Source: Branchiostoma floridae (taxonomy: Eukaryota; Chordata; Leptocardii; Amphioxiformes; Branchiostomatidae). From it: a stretch of DNA of 64,000 nucleotides. Numbering within the stretch: the first letter of the stretch is position 1; every line of letters begins with the position of its first letter. Made by a program: the position numbers and the translations under genes. A model generated the notes under the pieces. The model was not told the origin of the DNA. It ran no database searches and saw only the letters and a list, made by a program, of their open reading frames with translations. The stretch spans positions 1 through 64,000 of the forward strand of contig NW_023365618.1 in assembly GCF_000003815.2 (NCBI RefSeq), in the 5' to 3' direction. This document shows positions 53,532 to 60,233 of this stretch, piece after piece.

Positions 53532-53912
53532 ACACACACATACATACATACATACATACATAGACACACACAGACAGAACAGACACACAAGCGAGCGGCA
53601 CCAAAAACGTACGTTAACGTTCTTGGCGAACGTAAAAAGCAAATCCATGTAATATGTATGTTTGCTATCATTCTATCGTATTATAAAATGTCTATATAGT
53701 GCCTACAGTGAGGAATATTTCTGACTATTTGTACTTACCATAGATTCCATGTCCGCTGCCCCTACCCCCTTACGAAGCTCCCGATGTTTCTCTAGAAGAA
53801 CCGCCTCGTCATTTGCCGTCAAACTCGCGCGTGCTCGCAAAATTCCCGACACAAAAATTACAGCGAGCCATACAAACGTACTCGCACGACGAAAAGGTAA
53901 TGGTATAAACAT
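30451..53912 (-). CDS. Secreted CAP/SCP-domain protein with EGF-like tail and likely GPI anchor, 264 aa, 8 coding exons
   Basis: CAP proteins (CRISP, GLIPR, PI15/16 and allergen 5 relatives) are secreted disulphide-rich proteins; this one's role is unknown. Exons: 53739-53912, 40010-40112, 39060-39199, 38305-38393, 33431-33522, 33222-33245, 32547-32639, 30451-30530; total 795 nt including TGA, all in frame. Residues 1-29 form a signal peptide. The CAP domain spans about 32-200 with WHSELATMAQTWAETC (His61), GQNIF, VQAWFDEVEFYNY (Glu119), CTHYTQLVWAES (His136) and YVVCNYGPGGN. PFKTGPPCSLC follows, then a nine-cysteine EGF-like stretch (202-237). The C-terminus 242-263 is hydrophobic with no basic tail after small residues Ser238-Gly241, typical of a GPI signal. 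The first intron is 13.6 kb and contains another gene on the plus strand. Confidence 0.88.
30878..31174. other. Assembly gap (297 N)
   Basis: A run of N in the last intron-side flank of the CAP gene, immediately next to a long hairpin that may have blocked assembly. Confidence 0.98.
31177..31293. repeat. Long perfect hairpin, copy 1
   Basis: Perfect 32-bp arms at 31177-31208 and 31262-31293 surround an inner imperfect stem (CACC..ATAAACC.CC) and a loop 'gagcgtagcgaacga'. It shares design and loop with 57381-57560, and with it flanks a MITE ending in GGCTATATGATAATA. The left flank is lost in the gap. Confidence 0.88.
31324..31866. mobile_element. MITE-like unit bounded by TATTATCATATAGCC, copy 1
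   Basis: TTATTATCATATAGCC at the left is inverted as GGCTATATGATAATA at the right. Internal 'gttaacagaaggagccattc' and 'ggggccttctgattgg' motifs match the unit at 56514-57380. Target duplication is not clear. Confidence 0.6.
31651..31770. repeat. Four tandem palindromes
   Basis: Four consecutive units of the form GAATTAACACC(N)GGTGTTAATTC, each self-complementary, separated by 'aaaat'. They lie within the MITE-like unit at 31324-31866. Confidence 0.9.
32547..32639 (-). CDS. CAP gene exon 7, EGF-like
   Basis: CPMECRNCAVKDTAECQCDC is followed by KDGWDGLDCS, an EGF-like C-x-C-...-G-W-x-G-x-x-C ending. Phase 1-1. Confidence 0.85.
32998..33163. mobile_element. 166-bp MITE with TA target duplication (CAGTGGAAGCC family)
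   Basis: TIRs CAGTGGAAGCC and complement, flanked by TA on both sides, with a second internal stem 'gttaattgcac' and 'gtgcaattaagc'. Tc1/mariner-like (pogo-like TIR start). It sits between the microexon 6 and exon 7 of the CAP gene. Confidence 0.8.
33222..33245 (-). CDS. CAP gene exon 6, 24-bp microexon
   Basis: Only 24 bases (VDCPTKNC and a split codon). It is required to keep frame between exons 5 and 7 and has CATACAG acceptor and GTGAGT donor. Confidence 0.78.
33431..33522 (-). CDS. CAP gene exon 5
   Basis: It encodes GNTAGTKPFKTGPPCSLCAR and GAGWCEDDFC, the cysteine pair block that follows the CAP core in animal members. Phase 2-1, donor GTAAGT. Confidence 0.88.
34274..38120. mobile_element. 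3.85-kb foldback element with 1.7-kb inverted arms and 9-bp target duplication
   Basis: CCTAGAAGT at 34265-34273 and 38121-38129 flanks the element. Arms of about 1.7 kb (to about 36000 and from about 36440) are highly similar in inverted orientation. Each arm begins with four to five copies of a GGACACTTCGGCCCC motif and later carries three to four tandem units of about 190 bp containing 'aagtttgggttcttgttttg'. Long TIRs with a 9-bp duplication suggest a Mutator-like foldback element. Mirrored 119-codon frames at 34557-34916 (minus) and 37555-37914 (plus) differ by about six residues and look non-functional. Confidence 0.8.
36256..36414 (+). CDS. Small hypothetical ORF in the foldback loop with signal-peptide-like start
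   Basis: ATG opens a frame reading MLTFIILCRILTLACQANFH and about 32 further residues before TAA. The hydrophobic N-terminus with Ala/Cys before a polar stretch resembles a signal peptide. It is confined to the single-copy loop between the arms. It may be a captured exon or chance; I do not recognise it. Confidence 0.2.
   Translation: MLTFIILCRILTLACQANFHTDRLADKHQSPPGVGISGKLQEQPTRFVLALA
38305..38393 (-). CDS. CAP gene exon 4
   Basis: It encodes LVWAESKAVGCGSHTCSGDG and TYVVCNYGP, completing the HYTQ-LVW signature across the intron and containing the second CAP signature. Acceptor CTGCAG, donor GTAAGG. Confidence 0.9.
38855..39035. mobile_element. GC-ended MITE family (GGGGCCTGGCCGG), copy 1
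   Basis: It begins near 'gggggcctggccgg' and ends 'ccctttgtggaaatgtgacg'. The reverse complement of 51838-52030 matches it, including 'aatatgcac' in the AT-rich centre. Confidence 0.6.
39060..39199 (-). CDS. CAP gene exon 3
   Basis: It encodes GQNIFKTSGSSVGDYNSVVQ, AWFDEVEFYNYNSAS and CQSGRTCTHYTQ, a standard CAP core with the conserved Glu and second His. Phase 1-0, donor GTAGGG. Confidence 0.9.
40010..40112 (-). CDS. CAP gene exon 2
   Basis: It encodes TWHSELATMAQTWAETCSTG and continues HGGTSGSSAFGDDI, including the first conserved CAP histidine. Acceptor TTTCAG, donor GTAAAA, phase 0-1. Confidence 0.88.
41280..42600. other. CAP intron 1 sequence, nothing recognised
   Basis: No exon or bounded element was recognised on either strand. 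Confidence 0.4.
42604..42918. repeat. Tandem duplication of about 160 bp
   Basis: 'aagtttctctatacgt', 'agccaggtgcaaaaat' and 'gtgtggtttggcttaatgtt' each occur twice in the same order, about 160 bp apart. Confidence 0.85.
43410..43775. mobile_element. GC-ended MITE family, copy 2
   Basis: ACATTTCCAAACCGGGCCCC at the left and GGGCCCCGGTTTGGAAAT at the right are near-perfect inverted repeats, with inner 'gtttccggaaac' and 'gtttccatgaac'. Related to the copies at 38855 and 51838. Confidence 0.7.
43885..44270. repeat. Imperfect tandem repeat, about 130-bp unit
   Basis: 'tgtgctccgta', 'ctgtagatttagggca' and 'ggattagatcgttta' recur about every 130 bp, three clear times, with a more distant copy to the right. 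Confidence 0.7.
44690..45003 (+). repeat. (TG)n microsatellite
   Basis: Over 300 bp of TG-dominated sequence with interspersed variants and pure (GT) runs at about 44826-44857 and 44966-45003. Long frames rich in Val/Cys or His/Thr are artefacts. Confidence 0.95.
45270..45760. repeat. Three tandem copies of a unit of about 190 bp
   Basis: 'ttgatgttgctggtccaaga', 'gccaaccgt' and 'aataaattctgga' recur in order at about 45310, 45505 and 45690. Confidence 0.8.
45930..46205. repeat. Degenerate third copy of the 2118 hAT-like MITE family
   Basis: 'ttggtaccggtaacaaaa', 'accggacctgaaaaaat', 'ccaccaaacagattc' and 'aggacctggacctgatt' match the intact copies in order. Confidence 0.55.
46744..46977 (+). 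repeat. Polypyrimidine (TTTC/TTCC)n tract
   Basis: About 230 bases almost entirely T and C. Mirror-like regions could form triplex DNA. Phe/Leu/Ser-rich frames here are artefacts. Confidence 0.92.
47180..47285. repeat. SINE family 1 fragment
   Basis: 'cgacgttgtgcccttagaaa' and 'cactttacacgactttcact' match the body of the SINE at 5121-5302; the head is absent. Confidence 0.6.
47978..48348 (+). CDS. Nested gene exon 1
   Basis: Starts ATGGCGACG and ends GAG|GTGATT, a mediocre donor. Two frames are open in succession, with the switch between about 48150 and 48210. Confidence 0.45.
47978..49534 (+). CDS. Nested gene of unknown family inside CAP intron 1, four coding exons, apparent frameshift
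   Basis: Exons 47978-48348, 48562-48684, 48961-49134 and 49451-49534 (TAA) are read on the opposite strand to the host gene. The start reads MATNSTDRDSPSNYVSIKVT and 67 more residues, then hits TAA at 48239. A second frame in the same exon (EKVGRDVEVYAGLNVGHACR onwards to KSAFE at 48348) continues cleanly into exon 2. A one-base change in the A-run near 48202 would join them, so this is either a pseudogene, an assembly error or a mis-called exon. Exon 3 includes VNPPNGKLAVWGGRDTPHSL and exon 4 a basic tail (RGKKKMKRRREAEDDN). I do not recognise the family. Confidence 0.5.
48562..48684 (+). CDS. Nested gene exon 2, two candidate donors
   Basis: It encodes EIPGNERSPQHRRRTWSLKE and DSMYTCGVSWIPDDHLRESCY. 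Acceptor is TTGACAG. Donors are TAT|GTGAGC (48684, phase 0) and CCG|GTGAGT (48692, phase 2). Confidence 0.55.
48961..49134 (+). CDS. Nested gene exon 3, readable in two frames
   Basis: From the phase-0 donor it reads GPIMCRSSRALLLFCETQGS and 38 more residues to CAG|GTGGGT. From the phase-2 donor it reads ALSCAVPVEPYYYSARLKAP and exits at ATG|GTAAGC (49048). Both exits are phase 0. Confidence 0.5.
49451..49539 (+). CDS. Nested gene exon 4 with stop
   Basis: It encodes VCKSAGVEERTRGKKKMKRR and REAEDDN, then TAA at 49532-49534. A CAG|GTGTTT donor at 49539 leads to a non-coding last exon beginning near 49769. Confidence 0.55.
49859..49864 (+). terminator. Polyadenylation signal of the nested gene
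   Basis: AATAAA lies 90 bp into the probable last exon (acceptor TCTGTAG at 49768), followed by a GT-rich stretch 'tactttgtgtgtt'. Confidence 0.6.
50586..51793. mobile_element. 1.2-kb non-autonomous DNA transposon with 8-9 bp target duplication
   Basis: ACCAAGGAG at 50577-50585 is repeated at 51794-51802. Ends are GGGCCCCCAAGG and the complement of GGGGCCCCCAAAG. Subterminal 'tacgctctacgctaaatta'-type motifs occur at both ends. The centre has four degenerate tandem units of about 180 bp with 'ctgaaacaccatttcctgca'. hAT or Mutator-like; not resolved. Confidence 0.75.
51838..52030. mobile_element. GC-ended MITE family, copy 3
   Basis: CACATTTCCACAAAGGGGCC at the left and the complement of 'cggggcctggccgggctgt' at the right. 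It is the inverted counterpart of 38855-39035. A further CACATTTCCACAAAGGGGCC end occurs immediately after, at about 52045. Confidence 0.7.
52045..52600. repeat. Two diverged GC-rich direct repeats
   Basis: 'cacatttccaca', 'tcgggcgggg', 'cggctgccggg' and 'taagtcggactta' occur in this order at 52045-52195 and again at 52418-52565. They look like two copies of one element. Confidence 0.65.
52617..52860 (-). pseudogene. Broken PIF/Harbinger transposase N-terminal fragment
   Basis: In one frame the minus strand reads ERLVERQCQRRRSWWV, an in-frame TAA, LWLRHQPMFGFYNTLMSKLM and FKFFMRMEPQMFYDLLMCVG followed by PSIKKSRK and TGA. The RRRWWV, HQ..FG.Y.TLM, FF.RM.P.MF..LL..VGP.I.K pattern is characteristic of animal Harbinger (HARBI1-like) transposases. 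The DDE catalytic region is absent, so this is a decayed fragment. It abuts the GC-rich repeats at 52045-52600. Confidence 0.75.
53468..53572 (+). repeat. (CA)n and (CATA)n microsatellite
   Basis: About 60 bp of pure CA followed by TACA/CATA repeats. His/Thr and Val/Cys frames across it are artefacts. Confidence 0.96.
53739..53912 (-). CDS. CAP gene exon 1: start codon, signal peptide, CAP N-terminus
   Basis: MFIPLPFRRASTFVWLAVIF is followed by VSGILRARA and a probable cleavage before SLTANDEAVLLEKHRELRKG. The latter is the usual first CAP helix. The donor is ATG|GTAAGT, phase 0. A TATA box lies 127 bp upstream. Confidence 0.85.
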
Positions 53913-54038
53913 CGCAATTACGATTCTGTGCTACCTTTGACTACGTCTGAATTCTTGCTCTACGAAGAGATCTTATAGCCGGGGTTGTTGCAAACATGGG
54001 AAAGCTGAACAACTCGCGGAATGGTCTACCCGGATTTC

Positions 54039-54046
54039 TTTATATA
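54039..54046 (-). promoter_or_regulatory. TATA box of the CAP gene
   Basis: TATATAAA on the minus strand 127 bp upstream of the ATG at 53912. A start site about 30 bp downstream would leave a 5' UTR of roughly 100 bases. Confidence 0.6.
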
Positions 54047-54059
54047 CTCGGCTCAAGCG

Positions 54060-55790
54060 ATTAATAAAAAAAATCCCTGTGACCGGCTGTGTTGCTGGGT
54101 TGGTGTTGCCGGTTCGACCCCGTGACCTAGCTAGACAGGCCGAACCACGAGTTTGTCGTTAAGGGTGTGCTGTATATACTGTACATATAGCGACAGCCAA
54201 ACAAAAGGATATTCATCTAGATGTTCTATAGGACAGGCACTTGAATTTAAGGTGCAGCTACCACAGGCTTAGTTGTATTAAGGATGTATATTTTTTTTAA
54301 TTATTGCAATTAAGATCAAAGGGGCCGATGCAAAATGATTGAGTCAAAATGATTGTGTATATTCTTTTAATCCTATATTAAACAAGACGCAAAATTAAGA
54401 TAAGATACAAACACAATAGATTATTATATGGAATATATGGTTTCATGTGATATTTTACGGGCATTAAATCAATTTGTTTTATAATTTTGATACCGTTCCG
54501 AATTTTCGTCTTACATTTTAGTCTGATTTTTTTTCCTTTTGAGTGAATGATAATTTGAAGGTTACATTTTCTATCCATTATTTAATACAAATCACTGCGA
54601 TGGTTACAAATTTTAAACAATACAAAACAATTTCGTATCAGAATCTTCGGTGTGATTATTGAGTCAGAGTCAAGCGTCCCAAATCCCTGCCAGAAAATAA
54701 CCTTAAACATCCTGGTCGTTGCTTAAAGAAACTTTACAACAGCTCTCCGCGGTATGTGCAATACCCATGACAATCATTGGACGAATACCTCTCAACGCAC
54801 GGCTTTTCCAAAAGACAGCGTTCCCTGGGCGATCGTACAGCGACCAAAACTGGATTAGAATTAACCTTGAATTTATAACTGGAATATGATGGAAGACTTA
54901 AAAGTATGATTTAGAATACAACAAATACACACAAAAGGTACAATAATTCGTTCTTTCTTCATGAAAATCTTGGTGTGATCTGTCAAACCTTTTGACGCTG
55001 AGCGATCGCAGAAAAAAAGGCGGTTGGAAATCAGGTTAGCGTTTGGCAACCGTAAACAGTCGAGAGCGAACAATTGAGATAAATTATGCCGCTGCCGCGA
55101 ACAGTCACACGGAGCGCACCGTAGGTCACGATGGGCCGCTGACTTCAAATAACTACAGTCAACAAACATCACACAAACATGGCGCTAAAATCCACTTCAA
55201 CCTCGGCATGGGACGTGGCAGCCAGATATAGTTTATTGATAGAACCGTCTCTGGTGTTGATTATAATCGATTGACGGTTGGACGTTGAACAAATGGCGTA
55301 GACAGTCACTACCGATGTATGTTTAAAAGGGGGAGTGGCTAACTTGGATATAGTGGGGACCGCACAGTTACAATATATGCCAGTAATGCATGTAGACAAA
55401 ACGAAGGTGTCACTTTTTCATTATCTCTAGAATTAGAAATTTAACCCATAAAAACTTAACATGCTATCATGTTCTTTCAGATGGCATCAAACACATTATT
55501 AATAAGATTTCTAATGACGGCTAGTCTGAAAAGAACCCCCCTAATCGGAGCACTTGGACTAGTCCTTTACTCAAAACAGCCATCATGCGATGATTCCACT
55601 ATCTTCCGGGGATGCAGAATAATTTAACACGGTGAAAGGTAATTTCTACCACTGATTCAATAAGAATAGAGTCTTTCTTACCGTATCCACATCTAAATAA
55701 TCAAGATTTCAACTAAAATCCTACCATGAAATGGTTTTCAACAGTTTCAAGCTCGCGCTAATCTTACGTCACCCATTTTTACATAGCACC
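54060..55790. other. Intergenic, no gene recognised
   Basis: AT-rich sequence. A short ATG frame at 55179 (MALKSTSTSAWDVAARYSLL) has a good context but runs to a stop after 32 codons without a convincing donor. Confidence 0.4.
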
Positions 55791-55797
55791 GTCGAGC

Positions 55798-55818
55798 TTT
55801 GGGCGGGAAAATTGGCGC
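55798..55818 (+). promoter_or_regulatory. Possible double E2F site
   Basis: TTTGGGCGGGAAAATTGGCG contains GGGCGGGAA and an inverted TTGGCGC, both E2F-like. No gene start is firmly placed next to it. Confidence 0.25.
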
Positions 55819-56513
55819 TAATCGCCGTGTGAGGGAGTGTTGGGGTAGGAACGTGAGATAACGGTGTTGACATGAACTCGTGATGAAGTGGGGGAAACGC
55901 ACTCGGGTGGGAGTAACATAGGGTTGTGGACCTCCTCAGTATTCTTGAACATTGACAAGCTTTATTGACACGATAAAAAGTACAGTGATTTTTGTATGGT
56001 CAAACATAAACTACACAAAAAGTAGATAGAGACTTGGTTTGTTCTAGGAAAAAAATACGAAATCTGCTGTAAAACCAACTAGCACTACTGTATCACAACG
56101 CACACCATCCTAGCAGCTGTAAATAAAGAACCATTGAGAGTTTAGAATTGAAAATTGGTACGTATGTTATAAAACCACTTGCCACTTGCATTACTTTTAG
56201 ACTCACCTTTGCTGCATATTCAGGATACCATTGAAAAATCATATTTCTAGCTCCTGGATAAAATTGTGATTGTAAACATCAGGAAGCGTGTACATTACAT
56301 ATAAATGAAATAATTGATTAATGTCCATGAAAATGAAGGTATAGGTTTGCCTGGCATCTGCAATGGCTCAAAAGCGCCACCTATTAATCCGCTTTAGTAT
56401 TGCAGCGTCAGTTTGTTGCTGCTACCATCATCATCTTAGACGAGTCATTGTATTGATTGACTTATCACCGTTGCCTTACAATTGTACCATGTACAAATGT
56501 CGTGCAATAAAGT

Positions 56514-57380
56514 TCATTATCATATAGCCAGGGGACGTGGGCCAATCAGAAGGCCCCATTTCATGCCGGTTATGACGCCGTAACAGCCGTGCATTAAATT
56601 TTTGATTATCACATATGTGATAAAACTTTTGAAAGTTTAAACCAATCAGGAGGACAGACAAACAGGACGCTGGCCAATCAGAATGAGATATCCAGGAATC
56701 GTCCATCTGCCAAGATAGGGGAATAAGTACAGGCATGGCAGGGGGGATGACTCCCTCTATTAACATCGGTAGTGCGTGTTTCTTTGTTCAAAGAAAACAT
56801 TTGCTGTCTTAAAACAACATTGAATTACCTATAATATTTAAGACAATAAAATCTATTTCAAGTCATGTCCAATTTAAACTGCAAATGGAAAATAAATTTA
56901 TTTGCACCCCCGCCCATTCAAGTTCAGACGACAATAACACCACGGTCCGCCATTGAGTAGTGGTCATGGCGCTGGAGGACCAAAATGCTACCTTTCTTCG
57001 GAGAAGCCGTGTCTGGGTTCGTAGTGAACGAGATTCTCAAGAGCTGTGAAGCACAGGGATCCCGGAATATCTCAGGAAAGCCGGCAGAGATTTAGCGCCT
57101 GATACGAACGAACTCGACAAACTGGAGAATGGGCGAGTGGAGAAATACGGAGCGTGCAACAATTTGTAACATAATGAATCAACTTTGTTCTTATTTTAAG
57201 CATTGGAACAGAAATACATTTCACGTACAAGTTTTATGTTGTTCAAATTCACTGTTCAAATGTGTACTGAATAAAAGATGTATGTTTAAGAAAAGAATTT
57301 GTCGCTCCTACTCAACTGGAAACTCTACTCTACTCTAATCTACTCTTAAATGGGTCAGTGTGGGTAGGCTATATGATAAT
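56514..57380. mobile_element. MITE-like unit bounded by TTATCATATAGCC, copy 2
   Basis: CATTATCATATAGCCA at the left and GTAGGCTATATGATAATA at the right are inverted. Internal 'ccaatcagaaggccccattt' and 'gactccctctattaacat' match the complement of 31324-31866. This copy is longer, with unrelated sequence around 56900-57330. Confidence 0.55.
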
Positions 57381-57560
57381 AGGGTTAATGACCCACCTGT
57401 TCCTCGGTATATATGGTGTCATAACGCCTGGTCCTTTGCTATAACCACCTCATAAAACCACCTCGTTCGCTTCGCTCGCTGCGGTGGTTTTATTCGATGG
57501 TTATAGCAAAGGACCAGGCGTTATGACACCATATACACCCCGGGGCGGGTCATTAACCCT
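57381..57560. repeat. Giant hairpin, copy 2
   Basis: Perfect 38-bp arms at 57410-57447 and 57498-57535, with an outer stem AGGGTTAATGACCC (57381-57394) pairing GGGTCATTAACCCT (57547-57560). The inner loop 'cctcgttcgcttcgctcgct' matches copy 1 at 31177-31293. Confidence 0.9.
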
Positions 57561-57569
57561 TAATTCATT

Positions 57570-57680
57570 CATTCATCATCATCGGTCGGCTGCGGCGCAG
57601 GCGACTGTTAAGTTTCTTCCAAGACCTTCTGGGACATATTCTGCTGCTACCATAATACCATGGACCGCTAGGTGTCATCA
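57570..57680 (-). repeat. Possible LINE 3' tail
   Basis: The minus strand ends in a frame with an acidic DDDE terminus followed by ATGAATGAATGAAT-type repeats, the style of CR1/L2-like LINE tails. Too short to classify. Confidence 0.25.
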
Positions 57681-57923
57681 CTAGAACATCCACCGCTTAA
57701 ATTCCGACTCATGTGAAAACAAACGTGCGGTTCCGGACCGTTTTGAGGGATTGTGCTGTTGTTTGATACGTTGGAGGGTTTTGTTGAGCAGATTTTGGGC
57801 CTCCTTGTGGCTGATGACCTTGTTTTGATATCTTTGACCATTCATTGACGGATAGATCTTAATGTACGAATTAAAGCCTAGTCCCGTTTTATCTTGTTCT
57901 GTAACTGCAGGGAGCATTTTGGT
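57681..57923 (-). CDS. Candidate 3'-terminal exon of an unidentified minus-strand gene
   Basis: A pyrimidine tract and TTCAG acceptor (57924-57928) precede an 80-codon frame (TKMLPAVTEQDKTGLGFNSY, then IKIYPSMNGQRYQNKVISHK, EAQNLLNKTLQRIKQQ and more) that ends in TAG. Composition is protein-like rather than repeat-like. I found no partner exon to the right. It could also be a retrocopy fragment. Confidence 0.35.
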   Translation of the reverse strand, partial: TKMLPAVTEQDKTGLGFNSYIKIYPSMNGQRYQNKVISHKEAQNLLNKTLQRIKQQHNPSKRSGTARLFSHESEFKRWMF

Positions 57924-57983
57924 CTGAAAAAAAATATTTGAAGGAACTTAACCATTGACCGGGATTTTTTTGTCATCCCTGGA

Positions 57984-58014
57984 GGGGGGGGGGTGTAATG
58001 GGGGGGGGGGGGGA
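57984..58014 (+). repeat. Poly-G tracts
   Basis: Two G homopolymers of 10 and 14 bases separated by TGTAAT. Confidence 0.95.
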
Positions 58015-58019
58015 GTGTT

Positions 58020-60070
58020 GCCTTTGGAGGCCCTCCTCTTCTAAGTCCTATAGCTCTTGAACGACGTGTCGTAAAGACACCAAATTTCGAAGAAATGATA
58101 TAGACATAATATCTAACAATTGTTAGACGTTTGACGTAACGAGAATGTAATATGGCGTAATTATGACGTCATCAATTTGTTTCTATTGGCCGAGCCCATG
58201 AAAAAGGGGTGGTCTCAGAAAACTTCAAGTTTTGCTCCAAAAATGTAACAACAAGGGCAGATAACAAAATTATAATGTTTGTTACGACTTGTGTTGCCAA
58301 TAGCGCCATCAATGACGTCAAAATGACGTCATAAAATGACGTCATGCACATCTACCAGTTGGGCTCCGCCATATTATGTCCACTATCTTTGATTTTCAAA
58401 AAAAAAATTTTTGCAACAAATAATCACAAAAGGCAACGGAAATAGGCTAAATTCATTCATTTAGATGGTTTTTGATAACAAAAATACCAGGTAGTTACAA
58501 ATTTATGGGATATTAAGCTAGTTATTCTTGATCTCGCCATCTTGGATTTTGGGCTGATAACGTCAAATTAGCATTATTTGTACATATCTAATTATGAAAG
58601 ATATTCTAAATAACATATGATTTTATTGATGTAACAAAATAGCAGTAATATAGCAACTAAACGTGAAAAAAAACATTGTTAGAACCGAAATTAGCGATTT
58701 TTGGCAAAACTGCCCTTCAACAAACGATTGCCATGGCAACACGAAAAACTTGAAAATTTGTCAAATCACGTTAAATTGTTGTCAATAATATTTGAGAAAA
58801 AACTCACTATATTTGGTGGCTGTAGCATAAGCCTTTCTGGCGTTATAGGACATCAAGTTAAAGTTGGCGCAGGCCTCAAAAGCACCCCCCAAACGCCCCC
58901 CCCCCGTCTGAAAAGGGTTAACAAATTGTTGAAAAAATGATTTTCATTACACTCGTATGTAGGTAGGTATGTATCTCGATCTTCATGTCTACCTTGTCCC
59001 CCCAACGACCTGGAGGTCAAGGGACTAGGTAGGTAGGTAGGTAGGTAGGTAGGTAAGATGTAGAAAAATGATATCCAAAATCTGCAGGTTAAGACTTAAT
59101 TTACAGTTTCTTTCCTCGGACAGCAAAGTTATGGAACTCTCTCAATGGCAACTGTTTCTCTCCTGTGTGCTACTTATCAGCCTTCAAAACAAATGTACAG
59201 CACTATCTCCGTACACAGTTATTTCCAATTTATTACTTCATTGCCTTGAAGTGGTCTCTTGACCTTGCTTTGAACAATCTCGTTAAAATGATAACTGTTT
59301 TGACTTTGACTTTATTGACAATGAAACAAGTCACAAACGATTTAGAATATAGGTTTGCAAAACAGAAGTCATCATTTCCACGCAAATACTTCTATCAACT
59401 GACAGTATAGAAAGAATCACAGGCCAAACGAGCCCGAGGTTGGTTACTTGAAACAACTGTTACTCCAATACTTAAGGGACTGTACTGAAACACAGGTCTG
59501 GTTTGGTTCACGCTATTGCATTAGCGCTGTAATGGGCAAAACTATAATAAAACAGATCGGGTGTATAGAATTCCTCATCAATTATGCAAATTATACTCTG
59601 ATTTGCACAATTACCATTAAATCAAATAAAGTATGACGTAAGCTATCTGCATTCCAAAAAATCACCAATGATCCGTTTATCCCCTCTTGAGTTATTCCTC
59701 TTCAAAGTCTGAAACTGAACAAACTCCTGCAGTTGCAAACTCTATCTCTGCCCCAAGAGCTATCTACCACACAAAAATCAACTCCTTCCACGCAAACATA
59801 CACATCACATATGTACACCCTCCCTACAAAGACTAATGATTATATTTTGGGCCCCCTAGCAAGTCATTTGTATAAAATTTACACAAGCTCTTAATATTTC
59901 ATGGAAGTATTAGGTCGACAAACTCTTAAGTTGATAAGAGTTTGTGTGACTTTATCAAATAACATATGAAATAAAATTTTTATGTCTACAGACATCTTTC
60001 TACATAACGAACCTCGTTTATTTGGCAAAGGTATATGTTCGTGGCACTCTAGTTCAATGTCCGGTGAGTT
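58020..60070. other. Non-coding, repeat-like intergenic sequence
   Basis: No exon found. It contains four TGACGTCA palindromes (58164, 58313, 58324, 58337), a (GTAG)n run at about 59028-59056, and a fragment of the 26710 dispersed repeat near 59838-59860. Confidence 0.5.
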
Positions 60071-60077
60071 ATCCAAA

Positions 60078-60233
60078 CAAACCGAGATCAGTGAAGGCAA
60101 AATGCCGCGTGACTGACTTTGACCTTTGACAAACCGAGGTCAGTGAAGTCAGAATGCCGCGTGACTGACTTTGACCTTTGACAAACCGAGGTCAGTGAAG
60201 TCAGAATGTCGCGTGACTGACTTTGACCTTTGA
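60078..60233. repeat. 52-bp tandem repeat, three copies
   Basis: Three consecutive units containing CAAACCGAGGTCAGTGAAG and GTGACTGACTTTGACCTTTG at 60078, 60130 and 60182, nearly identical. Confidence 0.95.

Noticed and set aside
53248-53652. 134-codon His/Thr frame and its complement
   Set aside because: It is the translation of a CA/CATA microsatellite.
56956-57042. ATG frame MALEDQNATFLRRSRVWVRS, reminiscent of a myosin-like N-terminus
   Set aside because: It stops after 27 codons, no good donor is present, and the match is too short to support a gene.
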